Of a DNA stretch of 64,000 bases, positions 33,520 through 44,394 are shown one piece after another. This stretch comes from Cyanoderma ruficeps. Its lineage: Eukaryota; Chordata; Aves; Passeriformes; Timaliidae. Within the stretch, counting starts at the first letter, position 1, and each line of letters opens with the position of its first letter. The DNA lies in contig VZDJ01000033.1 of the NCBI GenBank assembly GCA_008694505.1, positions 5,247,059 to 5,311,058 of the forward strand, given 5' to 3'. A program made the position numbers and the translations under genes. Below the pieces are notes generated by a model. The model worked only from the letters and a program-made list of their open reading frames with translations, searched no databases and was not told where the DNA came from.

Positions 33520-34979
33520 AGAGGAGAAGACATTGCTCCCGATCCAAGCAGCTCCTCTGAAGTTGTCCAGTCACTTTGGGAAGTGGGCAGACAAGCCACT
33601 GGAATAGCTCAGAGCCAGGGCTCCAGGCCAACCAGGGATACTCCAACTCCTCCAGCTCATTCCTGTAGCCAGAGGCTGCTTCCCAGAATATGAAACCTCT
33701 GCCCCCAGGCTACTTATAGATTATATAAGGTTCTACTTCTAGGTATTACTGTCATGGCTCTAAAAACTTCCAGAAGCTGAACTGACTCCTGGAAACTTCT
33801 CTGGTGGCAAACTCACTGTCCACATCCCACTGGCTCCATCCTTCAGTGGATTAAACCATTTCCATGCCAGGGAATGGGAATGGGTGGAACATCCCCAAGT
33901 GTGCCCAGCCCCAGCAGCAGGAGTGTGGTTGTCTGTGCTGGAGGATCCGTGTCCCAATGTATCCCTGGGATTTGCACAGGGAAAAGGCAGTGCCTGGGTG
34001 TCAGTGCTGTGACACTTCCAGGGCCAAGACCCCAGGAATGGAGCACCAGGCTCCCAGGAATGGAGCACCAGGCTGTGGCCTGAGCCAGCAGCACTCCAGA
34101 GCTCCGAGCCAGCCAGCAGAGCCTGGGTGTGATGGAAGTAATGAACAGCACGGCTCCAAATTAAAATCCAGCTAATGCAGAGGGCAGGGACCTCACCTGT
34201 CACTCCTCTGCATCTCCGCAGAGCCGCTCGGACTCTGCTGAGCTCACAACTCTGGGATCCCTGACCCCGGGGGGCCGAGGCTGCTGTGCCATTCTAATGA
34301 TGCTCCCAAGGGGAGCAGGGTGAAGGGCTCGAGGAAGGAGGGCTCGAGGGCAGCCACCTTTACTTAATGCACCATGACAGTGCATAACTAACGCTCTTTA
34401 TCTCCCCGCATTTTGCTGAGAGGTGGCAGTTCCAGCGCGGGGCTGATGAAGTCTGTCCCAATCTCCCCGATGACAGTGCTTAACTTTTGTCTCCTTCTTG
34501 ACTCTTCCCCGTTGCTACTTCCATTTGGAGGTGAGTGTTTTGTCCTTAAACAAGAGAATAAGCTGTGACACCTTGCTAATACTGGTTCTTTCCTCCTCCT
34601 TGACAAGGATGAGGAAGTCTCTCCAGCCCCTGAGGTATCCTGCCCCTCCACATGTCCACCTCCCCAAAAGTTAGGAGATTTTTGTTATGGGAGAGGGAAC
34701 ACAAATAGAAACTTCCTTTTGCTTCCCTCGGAGGTCTTCTCCAAGGAGAGGAGGAAAGTGAGGCAAGAGGCCAGTCTTTTGTCCAGATCACCTTTCACGG
34801 CTGCAGCTTTGATTTGAAAATGCACTTGGGAAGCTGCGGAAGGAGTGTTTGTCAGGAGAGTGCTTTGGAGGAGGAGAGCTTTGTCGCTTGGACACATCTT
34901 GGGGTCACCACTTGTGGTTTGGTTGCTGCGGTGCTCCTCAGAGAGGGCACCACTCGGTCGCTAGCTGAAGCTGGGTGTG
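33520..34979. other. Unique sequence, no gene recognised
   Basis: Holds the 22-bp tandem duplication at 34,031. A repeat-free segment at 34,365-34,510 with TACTTAATGCACCATGACAG and ATGACAGTGCTTAAC pairs may be a small conserved element (inference). Confidence 0.45.
34031..34074 (+). repeat. Tandem duplication, 22-bp unit, two copies
   Basis: CCCAGGAATGGAGCACCAGG plus CT occurs twice head to tail (34031-34052 and 34053-34074) with no visible difference. A recent slippage-type duplication. Confidence 0.95.
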
Positions 34980-35317
34980 TCCCCTTTTTAGGGACAGGAA
35001 AGGAGCAGGCAGACACAGCAGCAGTGAAGAAAAAGGAGTCTTTACTCTACTTTATTTACATTTCTCTCTTTATATACATTTGTACAAAAGTCCAGAGATT
35101 GGCTAGAGAGGTCACCACCTCTCAACCTGTGTAGTGAACAGCACCATCACTCAATTCTTCTCTCACAGGAGAAGAATGCAAACATTCCAAAAATAACTTT
35201 GTTTACATCAGAAAGCTACATGAAAAAACTTCTGCAGAGGCAGAAAGCTGAAAACATCAGAACAACAGAGCTTTATGTCTTGGAAGCCATGAAACCACTT
35301 CTGAGAGCTTTGTCTCA
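34980..35317 (-). mobile_element. Endogenous retrovirus LTR, promoter-bearing family
   Basis: About 340 bases read on the reverse strand as an LTR. It starts near TGAGACAAAGCTCTCAG and has a CCAAT box (complement ATTGG at 35098-35102), a TATATAAA box (35069-35076) and an AATAAA signal (35051-35056), then a pyrimidine-rich end TTCCTGTCCCTA. The order and close spacing resemble avian LTRs, where the polyadenylation signal sits at the U3/R border. No gag, pol or env sequence flanks it, so it is a solo LTR or fragment. The exact ends and a target-site duplication could not be fixed. Confidence 0.75.
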
Positions 35318-35840
35318 CTCCTTAAGAGGTTTTGTGCCTAATTGAGGATTCAGTGAAGGCTCTTGCAGGTTGAGAAAACAGCTTGGACCAACTGTGTGTG
35401 CAGGGGGTGACCAGGGTGGGGAGAAATCCATGAGGCACCCCAAGTGTGAAAACTGCTGTGCTGTGACCCCAGGTATTTTTCTTCTCAGGAACGCCTGGCA
35501 CAGTGCTGTGTCCTCTCCAAAGAGAAGATGGAAAGTGCTAATTGTCCTTGCTGTTTGTTCAGGCACCAATAATCCCTGTCAGGCTCTTCAGGCAGTCACT
35601 GGTGGGGAGCTCGCTGGCTCCCCTGGGCTCACTGGGCTCCTTTCCCCTTCCAGATGGAGTAAGAACGCAGCAAAGATGAGCTCATGTCACTGAAATGCTT
35701 CACCCTGAGCCTCCCTCTTGGCAGGGAGAAGTAGGAGCACCTTAACTCCGCTTCCTGCATTTCCTGCATGCATTTCCTGTTGCATGTGGCCTGGGGACAC
35801 AGCGCTGCAGGTGGAAGCATGCAGGGCTGGAGTGGGACAG

Positions 35841-36281
35841 TGTGAGTTTTACCCACACTCGGAGGGCCAGCCTGGCAGAAGCGTGGCTGCAATAATGAGC
35901 GAGACGGCTGATCCAGAGTGCCTTGAAAAATCAAAAGGGTTTTAATAAAGATGGAAAATAATACAAAAACAAAACAACAAAGCCGAGCACAGCACAAACT
36001 CCTTGCTACAGCACCTCAAAAAGCCTGGAGTTCCTTTGTTCTCTCTCTTTACTGCTTAACAGCTTAGGTGAGCTTTTTGGCCCTCGGCCCAATGAGTGTG
36101 ACAAGTCTTTGAGTTACATTCTCGGGGTCCAATCTACACTTCTGGGCTGGCTCCGAGCCAATTACCAGGAGAAGCCCACAGAACTTTCCAGCTAACTTCT
36201 TAACATGTCAAAAAGTAAAGTGAGACTCTCCCTGTTTGGAAGCACCTGCCAGAGGTGTAGGGATTGCATTGCCACGGGACA
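35841..36281 (-). mobile_element. Endogenous retrovirus LTR, family shared with the 60-kb copy
   Basis: Reverse-oriented copy of about 440 bases, homologous along its length to 60,014-60,480. Shared landmarks, read on the reverse strand, are TTCCAAACAGGGA, AATTGGCTCGG, AACTCAAAG, GGGCC...AAGAACC-like sequence, CTCCAGGCTTTTTGAGG, a TATTAAA polyadenylation-like region, TTTTGATTTTTCA and CCGTCTCGCTCATT. The 3' end is set by loss of similarity after ...CACA. No internal retroviral sequence is attached and no target-site duplication was found. Confidence 0.8.
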
Positions 36282-37050
36282 TGCTGGGGGAGCTGTGGGG
36301 TGGAAGGGCAGAGCTCCTGCCCCAACTCAAAATGGGAATCCACTCCATCCCAGCAGCTGGGCAGAGCAGGAGGGCAGGCCTGTGGTGCCAAACTGGTCTG
36401 CTCCTAAGGAATGCAGAGCTCAGGAATGCTGCCCTGACACCCCTTCCAGCCCTTCCGTGAGCCCAGCAGCCCTTGCAGGGCTCAGCTGTCCCTCGCTGCC
36501 CCTCTGGGCTTTGCCCTCCCCTTCCCACATCTTTCTGTGACAGGAGGGGAATTGGAGCTCAGGGAGCTGGCAAGTGGCCCCTGGGAGGGCTCGGCATCGA
36601 TCGATCGGTCAGGAACTGAGCACAGGGCATCTGCTGACTGGGGAAAACAGCCCCGTGATAAATTGGATCAGAAAAACCACGGGATATTGGCACTTGGGGA
36701 TGCAGGAGAGCAGGGACTGTGCTGAGGGAGAAGGGGCATAATGAATGGCTCCTTCTGGGAGGCCTGGGAATGCTGCCTCTGCAGTACGTGCTGTCCAGGT
36801 TTGACAGGGAGATGGGAAGTGTCTCTGGGCCCTGGCCTGAGGTTTGGGCTGTGGCCTCTGGCTGGGCTCTGCAGGATTCCAGTCCCCGGTGCCACTGCTG
36901 GGAAATGAGGCTGGCTCCTGCAGAGGGCAAGGTGGAGGGTTGCATGGCTGATAAGGGATTGGGAAACCCCAGGAAACTGAGCAGGCAAATGATTGCTCCC
37001 CCTTGCCTGGAGGAAGAGGGGAAGGAAAAGGCTTCTGAAACCACTTGCTT
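36282..37050. other. Unique sequence, no gene recognised
   Basis: No repeat recognised. Contains the short palindromic run CATCGATCGATCGG at about 36,595. Confidence 0.5.
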
Positions 37051-37318
37051 CCATAGAATCATGGAATAGGCTGAACTGGAAGGGACCCACAGGGATCATC
37101 CAGTGCAACCCCTGGCCCTGCCCAGGACACCCCAACAATCCCACCCTGTGCATCCCTGAGAGTGTTGTCCAAACACTCCTGGAGCTCTGGCAGTCTCGGG
37201 GCTGTGCCCATTCCCTGGGGAGCCTGGGCAGTGCCCAGCACCCTCTGGGGGAAGAACATTCCCCTGATCTCAAACCTAAACTCCCCTGACACAGCTCCAG
37301 CTGTTCCTTGGTCCTAAC
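37051..37318 (-). mobile_element. CR1 LINE 3' fragment, second subfamily
   Basis: Reverse copy beginning CATAGAATCATGGAATAGG. It carries GGACCCACAGGGATCATCC, CCAACAATCCCACCCTG, GAGAGTGTTGTCCAAACAC and GTGCCCAGCACCCTCTGGG. The encoded remnant includes FRFEIRGMFFPQRVLG, matching the ORF2 C-terminal region. It is closely similar to the copy at 49.5 kb and clearly distinct from the GGACCTTAAAG class. Confidence 0.92.
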
Positions 37319-40149
37319 TCTGTGCTCTTGGCCTCAGAGGACCTGCAGTGCTGCAGGGCCCAGTGAGGGACCTTGGCTGAGGTCAGGGCCAGGCTCAGGC
37401 TTCTCCTCTGAGAGGGGAGAGCTGAGGGGGAGGATCGAGTCATGCAACAGCTCCTAAGCTGCTTCCCAAGTCCTTAAAGCACAGCTTAAGGTAGTGGAGT
37501 GATCCCAGCTGCACGAGGAGGAATCACTGACAAACAGGGAGGCTGGAGGGGGATCCAGGAGCTGGGGGAATGGCAAAGGGAGCACCTGGAGCCAGGTGAG
37601 CTCAGTTTGCTGCTGCCTGGAAAAGAGGGGTGGGGAAGTCAGGAAGGATTAATGCATGGCCTGCTGTGGGAATGAGCCACGCACACGTTGCTGCCTCTGC
37701 ACGGGGGTCCAGAGGAGCTGAGGATGGGATGTTCATCAGGACACTCAATGGAGCTTAAATACCTCCTGCACATGCAGGAACGCTCAGCATCTGCCACTCT
37801 CTGCCAGGAACCGATTTCCATGCCAGGTCCTGTTCCTCTGGAGACCCTGTCATTCCCTTCCAGTGTGGGAGAGGGCTTGGAAAGAGCTGCTGTTGGGACA
37901 CGTGTGCTACTGGGATGTGCTTTCAGAGGAGGAGGGGGACAAATGGCATCGTAACAGCTTGTGTGACAGAAAACCCAGGAACAGCTGGCGCTGCGGAACG
38001 CCTCTGGAAGGTCTGGATCCATGGAGCTGTGTGGAAATAAACTACCAAGCTGCCAGCAGCTCTCCCACCCTTCCCAATGCACAGGAGAGGAGGAAATGGG
38101 TTCAACTCCTGCTCCTCCCAGAGGTGGGAAATGGATTCTGAGCTGGGGCTGGGGAGGGTGGGGTCCTGCAGCACTGATCAGTTGGAACATCTCAATTGTC
38201 ACGGCTGGTTTGAAAGAAAATCTGGGACCGGAGGAGTACAGAGAACACCCAGACCATGTTGGAACCATGAAATGCCTGGGGAGATCTGAAGGGAACAGCA
38301 CAGCAATTAAATGTGTGACTCTATCCGAAAGAGTTGATTTAAATGTCACAAACTCCTAGGAAAAAACAGGCCTTTCTGCTGGCCACTAATGGTAGGAACT
38401 GGTTTGGGAAGGTGGGGCCTGCGAAGAGGCACCTCCTGGAGAAACTCGGTGGGTAACTGGGCCATGAGCCAGCTGGAAGGAGACTCCAAGGAGCAGTAAC
38501 TGTGTCCCTGAGAAGCAGAGGGCTGGGGGCAGCAGTCAGGCTGGCTCCTGGCTGTCCCCACACACTTTAGGCCATGCGCTCAGACCTCTCCCCATCTCCT
38601 GGGACCCCCAAACCCCTTTGCTGAGCTCCAGAAAGCCTTTCCTGCAGCACGTCTCTAACCGTGCACAGGCTTTGTGGGTTTTCTGGGCCTTGAGTGCTGG
38701 AACTGCCCACCAGCTTGGACTAACTCGGGGCTGCATCCACAGAGCAGATTCCTCCCCTGGCTGCTCATCTTGTGAGCTGAGGGTCAGGAAACTTGGTTGC
38801 AGCTTGAGGTTTGTGGTATAAAACTCTCTCTGGCAAAGGTTCAAAGCAAAGGTCATTAAGATGCAAGACACCTTCCCCTGGAGAATGAGTTTGCTAATTA
38901 AAAATGCATTAATAAATCCAACGTTTCAGGCACAGACACGGTGAAGGAGCAGTCAGGAGTTATTAAGCAGAGTGAGGAGGCAGGACCAGACAAGTCCAAG
39001 CCCTGAGCCCTTGGCACAGGCCCTGCCTGGAGGAAGTCACTGGGGTGGGTTGGGAAGGGAGGAGATCACACATGGGAAGAGAGCTCTGCTTGTCTCCAGC
39101 CCTGTGAGTGGCCATGGCTATGGATGAGAGCTGGGAACCAGCCTGATGTGCCCCACAGCTGGAACCTGTGAGCTCTCACCCCTGCTGGTGACCAACCAGC
39201 CGTGCAGAACTGTGGGTTCCCTCCAAAGGCTGTTCAGGTGGAGCTGCTCAGAGGTTCTCCTCAGCATGGCATCGCCTTCTGCTGGGTACCAAACTGTGTT
39301 CCTCCTTCCCCCGTGTGGATGGTGGCATTCCAGCCTTGCCCTGTCCCTGGAAGGACTCTCTGAGTGCCCAGACACATCGGGCAGCCGGGGAGCTGCGTGG
39401 GCCCACAGGAGGTTAAACAGTGCCACGGCCTCCTGGGTTAATGATGTCCCAGATGGTGCCAGCAGAACATTATTTACTGAGGACACGGAGCAGGCAATCA
39501 CTCTCCAGGAGCAGGTGATAAATCTCGTCACATCCCAGTGATCCCATCACTGCTCCTCACAGCGGGAGCAGCGCGGGGCTGGGCCTGCTCCAGGGGCACA
39601 GGGATGGGGTTTGCTGTCCTTAAAGCAGAAGGACATTGGCAAACAAACAAACAAGCACTGGGTTTCACTGGATCCTTTCAGGAACAAACCTGTGGGAGGC
39701 TGACCATGGGGTGCTGGTGTCATCAGTGGGGGGTTTCAGCCAGACCAGCTGGGTGGCCACCTCCTGGAGGCATGGACAGCCTCCCAAGGAAAAACTCAGT
39801 CCCACAAGGACACAATTCCTCAGCTCACAGCCACCTTTTCTGCCTGCATTGGTAGCTCTTCTCCAGGAAGGTCTGCAGGCTCTGGCTGGTCAGGAGACTC
39901 CCCCAATTTCTTGCCCACTCCCTGTGATCCAGGTGCTCTTTGCATCCATCAATTATCAGCCAATCCCTCCTCAGTGTGAGGGTTGTTCTAAAAAGGCATT
40001 TGTCAGGTCCTACTGCTACCAGAGAGATTTGCCAGCAATTTATGCTTTCCATTAGAATCTCCACATGCCAGGAGCACAGAGGGATTTATTTATGGCAGTG
40101 GGCTGCCCTCCACCCTCTGCCCTGCATGGAGCACTGCTGGAGAGCCACA
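37319..40149. other. Unique sequence, no gene recognised
   Basis: The first 100 bases may be degraded CR1. The remainder shows no repeat family. AT-rich ATTAAAAATGCATTAATAAA occurs near 38,898. Open frames of 110-235 codons overlap on both strands without a recognisable product. Confidence 0.5.
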
Positions 40150-40235
40150 TGGAATCACTGGGGTTGGAAAAGCCCTCCAAGGTCACGGAGCCCATCCATT
40201 AACCCAAGCCCACCACCAACCCACACCCCCAGGCA
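40150..40235 (-). mobile_element. Degraded CR1 LINE 3' tail
   Basis: ATGGAATCACTGGGGTTGG, AAAAGCCCTCCAAGGTCACGG, CCATCCATTAACCCAAGCC and CCACCAACCCACACC follow the order of the older CR1 class whose reverse strand ends in CTTTTCCAACC. The copy fades quickly and its left end is uncertain. Confidence 0.75.
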
Positions 40236-41628
40236 TCACACCTCTGCAGACGTGAGGGGATTGTCCCCATGCTGGAATGTCACTGAGGGATGTGCTGGGG
40301 CTCCTTGAACTTAGTGATAGGAGCATTCCTAGAGCAGAGGCCAAGGGTAAGGGGAAATACAGGCTCCATGATCCAAAGTTGTGCCAAAAAAGTCACAGCT
40401 GGTGTTCTGGAGCTGCTCTTCCCTCAGTCTGTCCCCACCTTCATCTTCTGCAGGAAGATGTGACCTTGTCCTTCTTGGGAAGAGTCTTCTTGGCTGGTCA
40501 GGGAAGATATGTTCCTGTCTCGTCAACCTCCTCAAGCACTTCAGAGTGGGAATGGCCATCGATAAATGGATTTTTCTTGGCTCTCACCCTGCCCGGTTTA
40601 ATTCTTGGATAATTTACTGTGCCATTTCCTGACGTGCTGCTCCAATGTACAGCAGGGAGCTGGCAAGAGAGGAGCCAGGGCTCGTCTGAGGAGATGGGGG
40701 TCAGGTCCTGGTGGAGGAGGGGATGTCCCAGAGTGTCACCGAGTGCAGCTGACGTGGTGTCCAGAGAGGGTTGCTGTTAATTGAATTGAAGAAGACAAAT
40801 GGCCATTAGTTCTGTCTCCAAAGGACAATAACTGCACTGATAATGAAGCTGAACTCCCTAATCCTGATCCCAGGGATCCGTGAAGTTATGTAATTGATGG
40901 AATATCATTAAGAAAGAGGAAAATGTCCAAATACAGTTGGGGGGGGAAGGGGGGAGTTTACAGAATTTGCTGAGATCTGATGCTTACAGCCAAACTTCAG
41001 AGCCAGCTTTTCTGAAGCATGGAGACCTTTAAGTCACATTTTTCATCCTCCTTCCCTGCATTTTTTTTTTTTAAAGGCAAAATTACATTCCAGGCAATGA
41101 TTGCAGTGACATTACGCTCAAGTGATCAAAAACTGTTTGGCTGCACCAATGTCAGCTGTTAAAGGGACAAGTGCCTGTGATGAATGTTTGATATCTGCCC
41201 ATCTTCCCAGGGATGTATCCCAGGAGGAGAACAGGACACAATCCGATCAGCTCAGCCCTCCCCTGGCATTTCCATGGCCTCTGGAGCTGCATTTCTCAAA
41301 GAGCTCCAGGCCAGCTTTGCAGGGGGGGATCACACCTGAGGCTGCTTTGATAAACAGCCTTTGGCTGTGGGGCAGAGGAGCTTTCCTGGGAGAAAACACC
41401 AACTGGTCATCACTGAATCTTTTTTGCAGGTGCTGAACGGCCTCGGTTGGGAAAAAGGCTCTCTGTTATCCAGGCTGGAACTAAAGCCCCAGGCAAACTG
41501 TGGTGGCATCCCATGAGCTGCCCTTTGGCCACCAGTCCCAAATCCTCCCAGACCAAGGAGGGGAACCAGGGGCTGCAGAGTGTTGATAAACTGATACAGA
41601 ATGGTGACAAATTGAGAAACTGAGAAAT
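40236..41628. promoter_or_regulatory. Unique sequence with a conserved-element-like core
   Basis: From about 40,775 to 41,110 the DNA is AT-rich and repeat-free, with GGACAATAAC (SOX-like, about 40,823), CTGATAATGAAGC, GTAATTGATGG (about 40,890) and ATATCATTAAG. Such spacing of homeodomain and SOX words is typical of vertebrate enhancers. A poly-T run lies at about 41,061. No exon recognised. Confidence 0.25.
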
Positions 41629-41732
41629 GGATAGGGACTTAAACCTTGTCCCAGCCCCTGCCATGGGCAGGGACACCTTCCACTAGGCCAGGTTGCTCCA
41701 CGCCCCGTCCAGCCTGGCCTGGAACGCTTCCA
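41629..41732 (-). mobile_element. CR1 LINE 3' tail, end lost
   Basis: Reverse fragment lacking the octamer end. CCAGCCCCTGCCATGGGC, GACACCTTCCACTAGGCC, AGGTTGCTCCACGCCCCG and CAGCCTGGCCTGGAACGC are in the standard order. Confidence 0.9.
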
Positions 41733-42974
41733 CCCTTCCCACATTCCCTCTGCTCACTCCCCACACAGTATGGATCCTTGGGAGCACCTTCTGGAGCTCA
41801 GAGCTGCAGCAGGGAGCACAGGTTGGTCCAAGGAAAAGCCCTCCTCCCCCTGCTGAGGATGCAGGCAGTGGGTGGAAGGCGCAGGTGAATCTGCATCCCT
41901 GGAAGCGGGACCATGGCTGCTGTTCCAGGAACCTTGTGCACAGTTTTCCATCATAACCCCGGCCTCAAAACTGCCTGCTCTCCTCTAACACCACCTAAGT
42001 GATTTCCCCCTAGGCGGTAAGGTTAAGTCATAGGAAACAATTTCTATTTTTAATAACATTTTTGCTAAATATCCTGTCCCTGACTTTCCCCAGAGGCTCC
42101 GAATCCATCTGCAATAAGGGGGCTTTCAAAGGGCTTTAATAATAAATATAATACCACCATTCTTTTATGCTTGTAACTATTCATGCTTGACTGAATTCCC
42201 TGATCTTTTTATGGGGCTGTTGAAATATATTGTGGAAGTCAAGGGCACGCCTGGTTTTAAGCTTCTTGTGCTCCCCCGCTTTAATTCCTTTTATCTCCAG
42301 GTAACAGTCCAGATAATGCTGCCCTGGTGTTCCATGTTATCCCTGCATAATAAGAACCACGGCCACATTCAATCCTGCTGTCCCCAGGGTGGGGAGAACC
42401 CTGTTTTCCAAGAAAAATGCAAAATTCTCCTTGAGTATCTTCTCAGCCCAGCCCCATTTACGTTTTGCTGATATTCCCTCCACATTCCTTTTATTCACTC
42501 CCAGGTACCACACCTCTCAGAGACCCTTCACCTTCCCTCTCTGGCAGTGCTATGGACACCCCTCAGGAAGCAAAGTTCCCCTCTCCAGAGGTTCCAGGGG
42601 TGAGCTGCCCTCCCCTGGGACCCCCACACCCCCACCATCCTCCACCCACTGCCCCAGCAGCTCCATTTCGCCGTGTCCGAGCTGTGCTAGAGGAGTTCCT
42701 GTGGCCTCCTCTCCCATCTGCTCTTCCAGCACCTCTGTAGCACCTTTCCTTGGGCATTTTTTCCCCTCGGAGCTGTTGGTTTCTCTCTCTCTCTGACCCC
42801 TTTCACCTCAGAACTTTCTCCTGCTGCCCAGCCAGCCTGTGCTGTGCCCTGGCTGTGACTTTGCTCAGCTTTCCCTCAGGTCTGAGTGTTCCGGAGCCAG
42901 GGAAGGCCTTGGCTGGGCAGCAGAGCAGAGGGAGTTTGCCCCTGAGCGTGACAGGCAGAATGATGGGAACTTCT

Positions 42975-43090
42975 GAACTAATTTGCTGTAAACAATGATC
43001 CATAATAGGTCGTTTGTCTCTTCAGCAACTCAGCAATTAAATCCATCAGAGCCATGGCTGTAATTGGACTGCTGGCAATTAGCGCGGGAG
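42975..43090. promoter_or_regulatory. Dense forkhead/SOX/homeodomain word cluster
   Basis: Within about 115 bases are CTAATTTG, GTAAACA (42988-42994, forkhead-like) overlapping AACAATG (SOX-like), CAATTAA at about 43,035, TAATTGG at 43,061 and CAATTAG at about 43,077. The cluster is surrounded by ordinary GC-richer sequence. Words alone do not prove function. Confidence 0.3.
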
Positions 43091-44296
43091 GAGCCAGAGG
43101 GCCTTTCCAGTGATTTCCATCCCATTGCTTTGGGGTTTTTTTTTGTCTTTGGGCTGAGCTGCTTGAACCCAGGATTCCCTGTGCCTCACTCAAGGGTGCT
43201 GGAGAACCCAAGGATTGGGGTCTGAAGGCCCCTAGGTGCAGAGAAGGCTCGGGGTACTGTCCTGATGGAGAATGATCCTGCAGAAAGGGTGGGCCAGGCC
43301 TGACTCCCACTTACCCCTGGAGCCTGTCAAAGAAAGGCGGAGTAGGAATCTGCCTTGTCCTCCCAGCAAAATGGAACAACAGGTTTTGCTCATGCCTTTG
43401 GTTTCATGACATGGAATAAGTAGGCTTTCTTCCAGTCAAAGAGAAAAAAGAAACTTCTTAAGGGGAGGAAAAAAAGCCCTCAGATTCCCAAAAGCTGCGA
43501 CTAAGCAGCCAAAGAAGCTCTTGAATGAGGCTGTTTCTGATCCTAGGTCAGGAAGCATGAAGGAGCTCTTGGATTTCAAACTGCAGAGCAGAAACTTTGC
43601 CAAGATCAGCCTTTGCCTGCAGAGTTTGGACTGGGGCCAGCCCTGGAGTCCTGCTGCCTCCTGGCTCCGGAGGCCTCCAGGGACAGATTGGGAGGATTTC
43701 AGGAGTGGCTGGTGATAACAGAGGGTCTGAGACAGTTCAAATCAGTCACCTTGAAAATCAGGGACTTTCATGTCATTTGCAGTTGGGCCATTAAGTAGCA
43801 AAGCCCATAAAACCATTCACCCTCTCCTGCATGTGGCTTCCTCATGCAGCCTCCCCCTCTCTGTCAGGATAAACTGCTCCATCCCACAAGGATTGCCTCA
43901 GGTAGCCTGGATTTCAGCCACATACATTATTTTTATCTCTCACACTATTTTGCTTGGCTTTTGAACATCCAGGATCACTCCTGTATCTGTAATTTCAACA
44001 GTGAGGACATGAAATAGGGGATTTTTCTTTCACTTTTGGGTATCCATTCACTGCTGGGAATTAAACCAGGCCTTGCTGGAGCACAACAATGGGAATTCTT
44101 TGACTTCCCTGTTGAAATGTAGTGACCCCTTCAGCTGTGGGAGAACCCTTCTGCAGCATCATCACAAAAATTCCCTACTATCCCTTCCCTATCCCAGTTA
44201 ATTATTTGTTGCTGCTGTTTCTATGCTCCTCAGAAGGGTCGTTTTGCTGCAGCCATTAGTTTAGGAGAAAAGTAGATGCTATTAAGTTTAACAAAC

Positions 44297-44394
44297 AATA
44301 TTTTAAGGGATCAACCCACCCAAATCTGGCTTCCCATAGAAATCAAATATTTTAAGGGATCAACCCACCCAAATCTGGCTTCCCATAGAAATCC
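44297..44394 (+). repeat. Tandem duplication, 49-bp unit, two copies
   Basis: Two head-to-tail units start with AATATTTTAAGGGATCAACC at 44297 and 44346. They agree at 48 of 49 positions by eye. Near identity implies a recent event or a polymorphic minisatellite. Confidence 0.97.

Noticed and set aside
36593..36608. CATCGATCGATCGG palindrome as a regulatory site
   Set aside because: A short alternating ATCG run with no known matching factor. It could easily occur by chance.
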